A stretch of DNA of 64,000 nt from Shimia aestuarii (lineage in GTDB: Bacteria; Pseudomonadota; Alphaproteobacteria; Rhodobacterales; Rhodobacteraceae). The notes beneath the pieces were generated by a model. That model was given only the letters and a program-made list of their open reading frames with translations. It searched no databases and was not told where the DNA came from. Location of the stretch: assembly GCF_900114635.1 (NCBI RefSeq), contig NZ_FOTQ01000012.1, forward strand, positions 20,201-84,200. Reading direction: 5' to 3'. A program made the translations under genes and the position numbers. Below, in pieces: positions 9,048 through 17,694 of the stretch (position 1 is its first letter; each line of letters opens with the position of its first letter).

Positions 9048-12000
9048 TCAGGTCTTGAAGACCCGGTAGATCGCAGGGATCACCAGCACCGTAAGCAGGG
9101 TGGAGCTGAGCAAACCGAAGAGCAGCGAAATTGCCAGCCCTTGGAAGATCGGGTCAAACAGGATCACACCGGCCCCGATCATGGCGGCGATGGCCGTCAG
9201 GAGGATGGGTTTAAAGCGGATGGCGCCCGCGTCGATCAGGATATCCAGCTCGGATTTCCCGTCGCGGTCCGCATGGCGGATGAAATCGACCAGCAGTATC
9301 GAGTTGCGCACGATGATCCCGGCCAGCGCGATGAACCCGATCATCGACGGGGCCGAGAAGGGCGCGTTCAGCCACCAGTGCCCAAGCATGATCCCGAGAA
9401 AGGTCAGCGGAACCGGCGTCAGCACCACCAGCGGCAGGCGGAACGACCCGAACTGTGCCACGACAAGGATGTAGATCCCCAGAAGTGCGACGGCAAAGGC
9501 AGCGCCCATATCGCGGAAAGTGATTGCCGTGACCTCCCATTCACCATCCCAAAGCAGGGTCGGGTGGCTTTCGTCGGTGGGTTGCCCGAGAAGCTTGATC
9601 TGCGGTTTCTGCCCCTCGGGCCAGTCCATCCGGTCCAGCGCGTCGGACACGGCCATCATGCCATACAGCGGGCTTTCATAGGTGCCGGCCAGCTCGGCCA
9701 TGACCATTTCGGCGGCGCGGCCATTGTGGCGGAAAATCGGGAATGAGGCGTATTCTTCGGAGATTTCGACCACGTCGCCCAGTTCGACCACGCCCCGCGC
9801 ACCGGGCAGTACGTTGGCCGGAACGGGGGTGGACAGGAAGCGTTCGTCCATGACCCGGTCGGATTTGTCACGTTCGACACGGATCGGGATGGGGTAGCGC
9901 CCTTCGCCCCGGTGGGAATAGCCCACGACCGACCCATGGTTGAGTAGGGCGAGCGTCGAGAACACATCTTGTTCCTGCACCCCGAAGAATTCGAGCTGGT
10001 CCGGGGAAATGCTGGCGCGCAGCTTGCGGGGCTGTTCGCCGAAACTGTCATCCACGTCGACGATGAAGGGCACGCTTTCGAACGCGGCGCGAATCTTGCG
10101 GGCGGTGTCGCGGCGGGTTTCCAGGTCAGGGCCATAAACCTCGGCCAGAAGCGTGGAAATGACTGGCGGTCCGGGGGGCGGCTCGACCGTCTTGAGGCTG
10201 GTACCGGCAGGCAGGTCGAGCGTGTTCAGACGTTCACGGATATCGAGCGCGATATCGTGGCTGGTCCGGTCGCGGTGATGCTTGGCATCAAGGTTGATCT
10301 GGACATCGCCCAGATGGGGGCGTTCACGCAGGTAGTAGTGGCGCACAAGCCCGTTGAAGTTGAACGGTGCGGCGTCGCCCGCATGGGTTTGCACGGAAAG
10401 GACCTCGGGCAGGTCGAGAACGGCGTTGGCAACCTGTTGCGCCACCGCATCCGTCGCTTCGACCGCGCTGCCTTCGGGCATGTCGATGACCACCGACAGT
10501 TCGGATTTGTTGTCGAAGGGGAGCAGTTTGACGGTCACATCCTTGGTGTAGAGCATGGCGAGCGAGCCAAAGGACAGGCCCGCCGCGACCAGCAGAAACA
10601 GACCGCTGCGCCCCTTGGAGGCCAGAACCGGTTTTGCGACGGCGGCATAGGCGCGCCCGAGCGCGCCGCCGGAATGGGCGCCCGCGTCGTCATGATGGGC
10701 CGGGGCCTTGCCGCTGACCTTGACCATCAGCCATGGGGTGATGATCACCGCGACGAAAAAGGAAAAGATCATCGCTGCGGAGGCATTGACCGGGATCGGG
10801 CTCATGTAGGGACCCATGAGGCCGGACACGAAGAGCATCGGCAGAAGGGCGGCCACCACGGTCAGGGTGGCGACGATGGTGGGATTGCCAACCTCGGCCA
10901 CGGCGCGAACCGCCTTGGTCACGCGGTCGCTCTTGTCCGGCATGCCCCAGTGGCGCGCAATATTCTCGATCACCACGATGGCGTCATCGACAAGGATGCC
11001 GATGGAAAAGATCAGTGCAAAGAGCGACACGCGGTTCAGCGTGTATCCAAGAACCCAGGCTGCAAAGAGGGTCAGCAGGATCGTCACCGGAATGACGATG
11101 GCCACGACGATGCTTTCGCGCCAGCCAATGGCGATCAGCACAAGGCCGACGATTGAAATCGTTGCGAGGCCGAGGTGGAACAGCAGCTCGTTGGCCTTTT
11201 CGTCCGCCGTCTCACCATAGTCGCGGGTCACGGCGATTTCGATGCTATCCGGGATCAGCTTCCCTTCGAGCGCATGGACAGAATGCAGGATTTCCTCGGC
11301 CACGAGCACAGCGTTGGCCCCGGCACGCTTGGCCAGGGCAAGGGTGACGGCGGGAGCCCGGTGCAGGTCGCCGTTTTCATCCCTTGTGACGTTGGAGACG
11401 ATCTTTTCCGCGCCATTGGCGACAAAGGACACGTCGGCCACGTCACGCACATAGACGGGCCGGTTGTCGCGCGAGGTCAGCAACAGGTTGCCGATTTCGG
11501 AAGGCGTTTTCAGGGTCTCTCCGGCGACGAGCATGATCTGTTGGCCCTGATCGCGCACCATACCGGTCGAGAAGGAGGTGTTCGCGCCCTGCACCTTGCC
11601 GGCAAGCTGTTGCAGGGTCACGCCGTAAAGCGCCAGCCTTTCGGGATCGGGGGCGATGCGGATGGCTTCGTCGGTTTCGCCGACGATATAGGTAAAGCCC
11701 ACGTCGCCGATCTTGGCCAGTTCCACCTGCAGCTCGCGCGCGACGCGGGTGAGATCGTTGGCGGTGATGTTCTTGGCGTCATGGCGAGGGGTCAGCGTCA
11801 GCGACACGATGGCGACGTCATCAATTCCGCGCCCGACGATCAGGGGCTCGTCGATGCCGACCGGAATACGATCCATGTTCGCGCGGATTTTTTCGTGCAC
11901 GCGCAGGATTGCCGTATCCGAGGAGGTGCCCACGATGAAGCGGGCGGTGATCATGGCATAGTCGTCCTGGGTCTGGGAGTAGACATGTTCGACCCCGTTC

Positions 12001-12257
12001 AGGCTCTTGACGATGCTCTCGACCGGTTCGGTGATCAGCTTGACGGCATCCTGGGCCTGAAGGCCGGGGGCCTGGATATGGATGTCGACCAGCGGCACCG
12101 AGATCTGCGGTTCTTCTTCTCGGGGCAGGCTGACCAGTGCGACAAGCCCGACCGCCAGCGCGGCAAGGATCATCAGCGGCGTCAGGGCGGATTGGATGAA
12201 CGCCTTGGTCAGGCCACCGGCGATCCCCAGCGGCGTTTTGACGGGTTCATTACTCAT
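9048..12257 (-). CDS. RND-family efflux pump, inner-membrane permease subunit
   Basis: The 1069-residue product is a full-length resistance-nodulation-division transporter. It has a first membrane helix near the N-terminus (LMILAALAVGLVALVSL), two large periplasmic loops and clusters of helices around 350-500 and 880-1060. The paired acidic residues of helix 4 are seen in IGILVDDAIVVIENIARHW. These proteins use the proton gradient to expel toxic compounds, partnered by an adaptor and an outer-membrane channel. The adaptor gene is directly upstream and overlaps by 8 bp, so the two are co-translated. No outer-membrane TolC-like gene is present here. The substrate cannot be read from the sequence. 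Confidence 0.92.
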   Translation of the reverse strand: MSNEPVKTPLGIAGGLTKAFIQSALTPLMILAALAVGLVALVSLPREEEPQISVPLVDIHIQAPGLQAQDAVKLITEPVESIVKSLNGVEHVYSQTQDDYAMITARFIVGTSSDTAILRVHEKIRANMDRIPVGIDEPLIVGRGIDDVAIVSLTLTPRHDAKNITANDLTRVARELQVELAKIGDVGFTYIVGETDEAIRIAPDPERLALYGVTLQQLAGKVQGANTSFSTGMVRDQGQQIMLVAGETLKTPSEIGNLLLTSRDNRPVYVRDVADVSFVANGAEKIVSNVTRDENGDLHRAPAVTLALAKRAGANAVLVAEEILHSVHALEGKLIPDSIEIAVTRDYGETADEKANELLFHLGLATISIVGLVLIAIGWRESIVVAIVIPVTILLTLFAAWVLGYTLNRVSLFALIFSIGILVDDAIVVIENIARHWGMPDKSDRVTKAVRAVAEVGNPTIVATLTVVAALLPMLFVSGLMGPYMSPIPVNASAAMIFSFFVAVIITPWLMVKVSGKAPAHHDDAGAHSGGALGRAYAAVAKPVLASKGRSGLFLLVAAGLSFGSLAMLYTKDVTVKLLPFDNKSELSVVIDMPEGSAVEATDAVAQQVANAVLDLPEVLSVQTHAGDAAPFNFNGLVRHYYLRERPHLGDVQINLDAKHHRDRTSHDIALDIRERLNTLDLPAGTSLKTVEPPPGPPVISTLLAEVYGPDLETRRDTARKIRAAFESVPFIVDVDDSFGEQPRKLRASISPDQLEFFGVQEQDVFSTLALLNHGSVVGYSHRGEGRYPIPIRVERDKSDRVMDERFLSTPVPANVLPGARGVVELGDVVEISEEYASFPIFRHNGRAAEMVMAELAGTYESPLYGMMAVSDALDRMDWPEGQKPQIKLLGQPTDESHPTLLWDGEWEVTAITFRDMGAAFAVALLGIYILVVAQFGSFRLPLVVLTPVPLTFLGIMLGHWWLNAPFSAPSMIGFIALAGIIVRNSILLVDFIRHADRDGKSELDILIDAGAIRFKPILLTAIAAMIGAGVILFDPIFQGLAISLLFGLLSSTLLTVLVIPAIYRVFKT

Positions 12258-13230
12258 GGCCGATCACCAGGGTTTCGTCCGGTCCCAGACCTGACAGGAT
12301 TTCAATAACGGTGGCCCCGTCAAGCAGATGGGTTTCGCCGACCACGACGGTTCTTTCGATCGGTTCGCCCCCGGAGGTCCGGATCGTCACGAAATCAAGC
12401 CCCATGCGGGAATGCACGGCGTTCAGCGGCACGACGACCGCACTGTTGGAGCCAACCGGCAGGCGCACCAGAACGCGGGCATCGACGAAGTCGGTGTCCA
12501 GTTCGGGCACATCGACATCCGCGATCATGCGGCCGTTTTCGATCAGCGGGTAAATCTTGGCCAGCGTTCCGCGCAGTTCCGAGCCGTCGCTGCCGATCAG
12601 GATCTGGTCCCCCTGTTTGAGGGTGCCGGCATGGCGTTCAGGCACGGCCAGTCGCAGGAAAAATCCGCCGCCGCCAATCACGGCAACGGGCTCGCCGGGC
12701 ATGATCACGGAACCGGCGGTGACCGGCACCTGAAGCACGCGGCCCGTCATCGGGGCGAGCACGGCGCCCTCGGCAATGCGTTGCAGCAGAACGTCACGCT
12801 CGGCGCCAACCGTGTCGATTCGGCCCTGCAGAACTTCGACCTCGGTGCGCAGCCCGTCGACCCTCTGGGCGGTGGTCACGCCCTGTTTCAGGAGGTTTTC
12901 TCCGCGGGCCAGTTCGCTTTGCGCGTTTTCGAGCTGGGACGCCAAAGACCGCGCCTGCGAGTCGATCGCTTCCATTTGAAGGCGCAGCTTCTCGTCCTTG
13001 ACCAGTCCGATGATGTCGTCTTTCTGGACGGTATCCCCTTCGGATACCTTGATTTCATCCAAAGTGCCGCCAAGGCGGCTTCGGGCGGGCACGCGATCAC
13101 GGGTTTCGATGCGGGCAAAGACGGCTTTCCATTCCGGCACCTCGGCGATGCGGGATGTTTCCGCGACAGCGTGAAACGGCCATGCGGCGGACAGCAGCGC
13201 AAGCATGGACATCACTTTCAAGGCTTTCAT
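12250..13230 (-). CDS. RND efflux periplasmic adaptor (membrane fusion protein)
   Basis: The 326-residue product carries a signal peptide (MKALKVMSMLALLSAAWPFHAVA). A lipoyl-like beta domain with GTLDEIKVSEGDTVQKDD follows, then a coiled-coil hairpin (about 85-150, rich in Q, L and E), a second lipoyl half (APMTGRVLQVPVTAGSVI) and a beta-barrel region. This is the HlyD/AcrA adaptor layout, at the short end of the family. A GGAGGG site at 13238-13243 precedes the start. It overlaps the permease gene by 8 bp and is presumably transcribed from the AT-rich promoter just upstream. Confidence 0.9.
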   Translation of the reverse strand: MKALKVMSMLALLSAAWPFHAVAETSRIAEVPEWKAVFARIETRDRVPARSRLGGTLDEIKVSEGDTVQKDDIIGLVKDEKLRLQMEAIDSQARSLASQLENAQSELARGENLLKQGVTTAQRVDGLRTEVEVLQGRIDTVGAERDVLLQRIAEGAVLAPMTGRVLQVPVTAGSVIMPGEPVAVIGGGGFFLRLAVPERHAGTLKQGDQILIGSDGSELRGTLAKIYPLIENGRMIADVDVPELDTDFVDARVLVRLPVGSNSAVVVPLNAVHSRMGLDFVTIRTSGGEPIERTVVVGETHLLDGATVIEILSGLGPDETLVIGHE

Positions 13231-13278
13231 CTATACGCCCTCCGATCTGGTGCAGGATGAATAATCAAAACTTGCTTC

Positions 13279-13284
13279 ATTATA
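13279..13284 (-). promoter_or_regulatory. Candidate -10 element for the RND operon
   Basis: On the minus strand the region reads TATAAT at 13284-13279, in an AT-rich stretch that stands out from the GC-rich surroundings. It is about 50 bp upstream of the adaptor start. The -35 region (CTTTTA) is poor, so an activator may be needed. I see no obvious operator. Confidence 0.4.
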
Positions 13285-13431
13285 TATTCCACTTTTTGAA
13301 TTTAAAAGGCATTATGTGAAATTTACTGTGATTGTCCCTAAAAGGGGATTACGGGACACAATGCCCAACGCTGTAGGCCATTTGGGTTGTTTGTCGAATG
13401 ACAAGACAAAGGCGGACCGACTTGCATGGGA

Positions 13432-14313
13432 TCAGTCATATCCGGGCCAGTTCAGGGCACGGATCACGTCAATTGCATCCCCGACTATCCGGGCAGAAGA
13501 CGGTTCCGTGCGTTGGTAGAGAAACACTTGGCGGTGTGCAGGCAGGTCGCTGATACGGCGAAAGGTCAGCCCTGTTCCGACCAGTCGCGCTGCCGAACAA
13601 GGCAGCAGCGTGACCCAGTCGCCTTCAAGCAGCATGGCCAGAAGAGACTGGGTGTTGCGCATGTTGACATCCACGTCCGACAGGCGATCCAGAACTTCGG
13701 GGTTGTCGATCTGGTCACACAGCCCGTTGCGCAGGAACCGGGCGGCAAAGACGTCGTGGATTGTGATGGGTCCGGCCCGGGTGGCGAGAGCGTGGGTTTC
13801 AGACAGGACAAGGCCGAACGGTTCCCGGAACAACGCGGTTGCCGTCACGCCGTTCAGGTTCCGCTTTGCCGAAGTGATGCCGATATCGGCCCACCCTTGC
13901 AGAAGCGCATCGAACACCTGTTGTGTATCGGCGTCGCGCAGTTCGATCTTCACGCCGGGATGTTGCGTGGTCAGGTGCCGAACGACGGGTGGAAAAGCGA
14001 AAGCCGCCACCGAGGGAACAGCGGCGATGCGCAGCACGCCCCGCGGTGCGCTGGCCAGTGTTTCCATGGCCTGAACCGTCTTGTCGAACTGAGCGATCTG
14101 GCTTTCGGCCAGCAAGAGCACCTGTTCGCCAAGTTTGGTCAAACGGTTCTTGCGCTCGGTTTCGAATAGCGCGCCGCCGAGGGTGTGTTCGAACTGTTTG
14201 AGCGTCATGGAGATGGCCGATTGCGTACGGCCCAGCCTGCGGGCGGCGTCTGACAGGTTGCCTGCACGGGCGACGGCGCAAAAGCTCCGCAAAGTTTCGA
14301 TCTTGAATGTCAT
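13432..14313 (-). CDS. LysR-family transcriptional regulator
   Basis: The 293-residue product starts MTFKIETLRSFCAVARAGNLSDAARRLGRTQSAISMTLKQFE, a typical LysR winged helix-turn-helix (about 4-62). A periplasmic-binding-like effector domain follows (about 90-290). It is divergent from the dipeptidase-like gene at 14434 with a 120-bp gap holding two T-N11-A elements, so control of the 14434-18717 operon plus autoregulation is likely. The effector is unknown. It faces away from the RND adaptor promoter, so control of the pump is less likely. Confidence 0.9.
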   Translation of the reverse strand: MTFKIETLRSFCAVARAGNLSDAARRLGRTQSAISMTLKQFEHTLGGALFETERKNRLTKLGEQVLLLAESQIAQFDKTVQAMETLASAPRGVLRIAAVPSVAAFAFPPVVRHLTTQHPGVKIELRDADTQQVFDALLQGWADIGITSAKRNLNGVTATALFREPFGLVLSETHALATRAGPITIHDVFAARFLRNGLCDQIDNPEVLDRLSDVDVNMRNTQSLLAMLLEGDWVTLLPCSAARLVGTGLTFRRISDLPAHRQVFLYQRTEPSSARIVGDAIDVIRALNWPGYD

Positions 14314-14314
14314 G

Positions 14315-14349
14315 TTTCAGAAACTCTGAAATTGGGTTCAGTAATTTGA
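14315..14349. promoter_or_regulatory. Paired LysR-type sites before the dipeptidase-like operon
   Basis: TTTCAG-AAACT-CTGAAA (14315-14331) is a 6-bp-arm inverted repeat containing T-N11-A. A second, looser copy TTCAG-TAA-TTTGA (14337-14349) lies 22 bp along, one face of the helix away. Strong and weak sites in tandem are the usual LysR recognition/activation layout. The strong one starts 2 bp upstream of the lysR start codon. Confidence 0.5.
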
Positions 14350-14433
14350 GTTTGACGAAAGGCGCTGGTCAAGTCCACCATCGAGCTGTGCCGCTTGGCA
14401 GGAGCGGAGTGCCGGTACGAAGGGGGCCAAGCG

Positions 14434-15420
14434 ATGCGCATTGATGGTCTGCAATATGCCAACTGGAGCGAGAAGATCTTTCGTCAGCTGCGCGAAGGTG
14501 GGGTGGACGCGATCCACGTGACCATCGCCTATCACGAGACATTCCGGGAAACTGTTCTGAACTTTGAAAAGTGGAACCGTTGGTTCGAGCAATATTCCGA
14601 CCTGATCATGAAGGGGCAGTGGGCGTCCGACATCGACGCAGCCTGCCAAACCGGGCGCACGGCGGTGTTCTTCGGTTTCCAGAACCCGTCCCCGATCGAG
14701 GATGATATCGGGCTGGTTGAAATTCTGCACTCGCTGGGCGCGCGCTTCATGCAGCTCACCTATAACAACCAATCCCTTCTGGCGACCGGCTGTTACGAGG
14801 CCGAAGACAGCGGTTTGACCCGAATGGGCAAGCAGGTGGTGAAGGAGATGAACCGGGTCGGGCTTGTCGTGGACATGAGCCATTCGGGCGACCGTTCGAC
14901 CATCGAGGCCGCCGATCATTCGCAGAGGCCGATCACGATCACCCATGCCAACCCGCATGACTGGCAACCGGCCCTGCGCAACAAGCGGGACGAGGTGATC
15001 CGGGCCGTGACGCAGAACGGCGGCATGTTCGGGTTCTCGCTCTATCCGCACCACCTTCGGGGCAAGTCGGCCTGCACGCTCACCGATTTCTGCGAGATGA
15101 TTGCGCGGACGGCGGACAAGTTTGGCACGGCGCATTTGGGGATCGGGTCGGACCTGTGTCAGGATCAACCCGACAGTGTTGTGGAGTGGATGCGCGTGGG
15201 ACGCTGGACCAAGGACATCGACTATGGCGAAGGCTCACAGGCGGCCCCCGGGTTTCCGCCCATGCCGGATTGGTTCCGGGACAACCGTGATTTTGGCAAT
15301 ATCGAGCAGGGATTGCGCGACGTTGGCATGAGCGCTGACGAGGTGGCCGGGATCATGGGCGGCAACTGGTATCGTTTCTTTGCCGAGAATTTCGGGCCGA
15401 TGGGAGAGAAGCATGGTTGA
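14434..15420 (+). CDS. Peptidase M19 (membrane dipeptidase)-like protein with degenerate metal site
   Basis: The 328-residue product aligns by eye with renal-dipeptidase-type M19 enzymes through LHSLGARFMQLTYNNQS (about 99-114), VVDMSHSGD with H150, ITITHANPHDW with H171, and GIGSD with D240. The first metal pair appears lost: the usual D-G-H-N-D near the N-terminus reads DGLQYAN. The bridging glutamate of the usual G-V-E-G-G-H segment reads FGFQNPSP (Q83). It may be a mononuclear hydrolase on an unusual substrate or a non-peptidase. A GGGGG site precedes the ATG at 14434. The 3' end overlaps the next gene by 8 bp. Confidence 0.8.
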   Translation: MRIDGLQYANWSEKIFRQLREGGVDAIHVTIAYHETFRETVLNFEKWNRWFEQYSDLIMKGQWASDIDAACQTGRTAVFFGFQNPSPIEDDIGLVEILHSLGARFMQLTYNNQSLLATGCYEAEDSGLTRMGKQVVKEMNRVGLVVDMSHSGDRSTIEAADHSQRPITITHANPHDWQPALRNKRDEVIRAVTQNGGMFGFSLYPHHLRGKSACTLTDFCEMIARTADKFGTAHLGIGSDLCQDQPDSVVEWMRVGRWTKDIDYGEGSQAAPGFPPMPDWFRDNRDFGNIEQGLRDVGMSADEVAGIMGGNWYRFFAENFGPMGEKHG

Positions 15421-17080
15421 GCTGCGCCCCCCGGAACAGGTCATGACCCTGTCGCGGCTGGGGTCGCTGCATCAATGCCGGTTGAGCTTCATGCGTCAGC
15501 TCACGCGACGGATGGCGGTCGAGGGTTGGGTGTTCGCGCAGTCGCGATTTGACATGGATGCGCGGGGTGTGGGGGTGGCGGTCTATACCGCACAAGGGCC
15601 CGAGCGGGCTTATTCGCTGGTGGCTTTTGCCCATGATCTGCCTGCCGAAATGCGTTCGGACCGGGTGATCGCGAAGGCGTGGGATGCGACCTTCACCCTG
15701 TTTGACGGCATTCCGGAGCAGGCCGACATCGACAGGCTGGCCAAGAACGTTCCATTGCAGGAAGCCGGGCGGGTGAGCGCGCGCGAAATCTCGGTCAGCC
15801 GTGCAAACCGGTCGGTCCGGCTTTGGGCGCATGTGGTCGAGGCGCTGTCCGAGGGGCGGCAGCCGGAACCGGCGCAACTTGACGCGGTTGGCTACCTGAT
15901 GCGCACGACGGCGGTCTACGGGTCGGGAAAGCTGGGCGCGGCGGATCGCGAAATGATCGCGGACCGGCCCGAGATGCAGGCCCCGTTCCAGGCCGAAATG
16001 CTGTCGGTCTACCTGACCCGCTGGTTCGTGCGTGACCTTGTGGAGCACATGGCGCGGGCGCGCGGCGGAGACGTGGCGGTCGGGCTTGATCCGGCGCTGG
16101 CGCGGCGGTTGGGGATCGGAAATTCCACCGGGCTCGGGATGGCGCCCTATATCATCAACCACCCGATCCTGTTCAACAACTGGATCAGGGCGCGGGAAAC
16201 CGCGATAGCGCGGGTGCGTTCGGTGGCGCATGCAACACCTGAAGCGCTTGCGCAGTTTCGCAAGCTGTTGGAGCGGAGCAAGGTGTCGGTTGAGATGTGG
16301 CGCTCGGACCATCCCGTTCAGATCGAGAAGGTGGCGAGCCTGAAACGTGATCTTGCGGCGCTTGAAGCGCATCTTGAAGCAGAGGGATTGGCCGAGCCCA
16401 GCCCATGGGACACGCTCATGCACTGGGCCGCTGGTGCGCTGAGCGAAGAAGGGCAGGAGCTGCTGGCCTCGTTGATCCTTGAACCCTATCCCGAGCTGGT
16501 CGACGCGTTGGGGTCCACCATGTCGGACGATGCGCCCGAGGCGTTTCATATCGACGGAAGCATGACGGTGGGGGCGGTGCGCGCGCTGATGCGGGCGCGG
16601 TTCGGCTGGGCGTTTGGGATTGACTGGGCGGCGCCTGAAAACTGTGCCCGTGCCTGGTATGTGTCCGAGGAAAAGCTTGAGCCGCGCCTTGGCGAACGGT
16701 TCGAGGAACCGATCGACGCCTATGAACAACCGCTGGCCCCGGCGCGGGATGCGGCGGCGGCAGAGGATGTGCTGTCGACGTGGGATCAAGCCGCCCCGGT
16801 GGCTCGGTTTCTTGCGCGACACCCCGAACACCGCCACACGGTGCGCCGCGCGCAAATGTCCCTGAACGCACCTTATGGAGAACTGCAATCCAACACGATC
16901 GCGGCGGATGTCATGCCGATTGACATGCTGCGGGCGAAGCTGTCGTTTTTTGGCGTGACGCGGTTTGATCCCCGTTCGGATCGCTGGGTCCGGGTCAACA
17001 TGTACTCCGGCGCGCCTTATCCCGAAGAGTTGAGCTGCGAGAATGCCGATCTTTGGGTGTATCCGGAGGAAACGGCATGA
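15413..17080 (+). CDS. Uncharacterised 555-residue protein
   Basis: I do not recognise this protein family. The product is soluble, without a signal peptide or membrane segment. It opens VMTLSRLGSLHQCRLSFMRQLTRRM, has a long helical middle rich in Arg, Glu and Ala, and ends with DRWVRVNMYSGAPYPEELSCENADLWVYPEE. No nucleotide-binding or metal motif is apparent. A GGGAGA ribosome site precedes the ATG at 15413, which overlaps the M19-like gene by 8 bp. Its stop overlaps the next gene as ATGA. Tight coupling on both sides says the three products act together, perhaps as an enzyme complex or pathway whose substrate is not known. Confidence 0.8.
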   Translation: MVELRPPEQVMTLSRLGSLHQCRLSFMRQLTRRMAVEGWVFAQSRFDMDARGVGVAVYTAQGPERAYSLVAFAHDLPAEMRSDRVIAKAWDATFTLFDGIPEQADIDRLAKNVPLQEAGRVSAREISVSRANRSVRLWAHVVEALSEGRQPEPAQLDAVGYLMRTTAVYGSGKLGAADREMIADRPEMQAPFQAEMLSVYLTRWFVRDLVEHMARARGGDVAVGLDPALARRLGIGNSTGLGMAPYIINHPILFNNWIRARETAIARVRSVAHATPEALAQFRKLLERSKVSVEMWRSDHPVQIEKVASLKRDLAALEAHLEAEGLAEPSPWDTLMHWAAGALSEEGQELLASLILEPYPELVDALGSTMSDDAPEAFHIDGSMTVGAVRALMRARFGWAFGIDWAAPENCARAWYVSEEKLEPRLGERFEEPIDAYEQPLAPARDAAAAEDVLSTWDQAAPVARFLARHPEHRHTVRRAQMSLNAPYGELQSNTIAADVMPIDMLRAKLSFFGVTRFDPRSDRWVRVNMYSGAPYPEELSCENADLWVYPEETA

Positions 17081-17682
17081 CCTTTTCGCTGAACGAAGTC
17101 GAGGCAATGGCCAAGAAGGCGACGCGCGGGGCCGGATACCCATGGGGACTGGCCGAGGAGGCCTCGAAAGCGACGCGCTGGCTTTGCGCGCAGGGTATAG
17201 ACGGGGTTGCAGTACTGGCGCGCGTGCTGGCGCGGCGGCAGGGGTGCGCGGCAAAGGGAATGGAAGACTGTTTGCCCTGTGCAGACTGCCCGATTGGGAT
17301 GGGGTTGGCGCTGTCGGATGAAGCGGCACAGCTTGTCTCGACGCCGAAATCATTTGAAGCGGCACCGGTTCCGGTGTTTCTTCTACCCTTTGCCGCCATG
17401 GCGGCGCGTCGGCTCGGCACAACGGTTATGGTGCGGGGGGACGGTTTCGAGGCGGTCACGAACGGAGCGCGCCTGTCGTTGCGGGGCGCGGTTCCGGTCG
17501 CGGCGGCGGTGCAGGTCATGGCGGGGGGAGAATTGGGCGATGTTGCCGCCCTTGCCACGCGTGCGACGCCGGACCCCGAAGCCTGGGACATGCTGAGTGC
17601 GCTTGCCCATCGCACCTATGCCCCTGCCACCGAGGAGAGCCGCCTTCTGGGGGCAGGTGCTGGAACCACAGACAATGATTGA
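17077..17682 (+). CDS. DUF3726-like protein with a conserved cysteine cluster
   Basis: The 201-residue product begins FSLNEVEAMAKKATRGAGYPWGLAEEASKATRW, which I associate with DUF3726, a family of unknown role. Residues 57-71 carry C-x7-C-x2-C-x2-C (C57, C65, C68, C71), a spacing suited to a metal ion or iron-sulfur cluster. The rest is Ala/Val-rich with a DAVAALATRATPD-like tail. It overlaps the preceding gene as ATGA and lies 12 nt before the Ldh-family gene. It could be a small subunit or maturation partner of the 555-residue protein. The family name is from memory and not verified. Confidence 0.75.
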   Translation: MTFSLNEVEAMAKKATRGAGYPWGLAEEASKATRWLCAQGIDGVAVLARVLARRQGCAAKGMEDCLPCADCPIGMGLALSDEAAQLVSTPKSFEAAPVPVFLLPFAAMAARRLGTTVMVRGDGFEAVTNGARLSLRGAVPVAAAVQVMAGGELGDVAALATRATPDPEAWDMLSALAHRTYAPATEESRLLGAGAGTTDND

Positions 17683-17694
17683 TCCGAGGATGCC

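Noticed and set aside
13387..13409. TTGTTTGTC-GAAT-GACAAGACAA hairpin downstream of the second lysR
   Set aside because: It has a bulged stem and no T-run on the minus strand; it might be a weak terminator but cannot be supported.
15353..17422. 689-codon minus-strand open frame
   Set aside because: It is antisense to the 555-residue protein gene, is rich in Arg, His and Pro, and has no domain; this is a shadow frame caused by high GC in the third codon position. Similar long shadows oppose phnW, phnA, phnY, tex, ior and the binding-protein gene.
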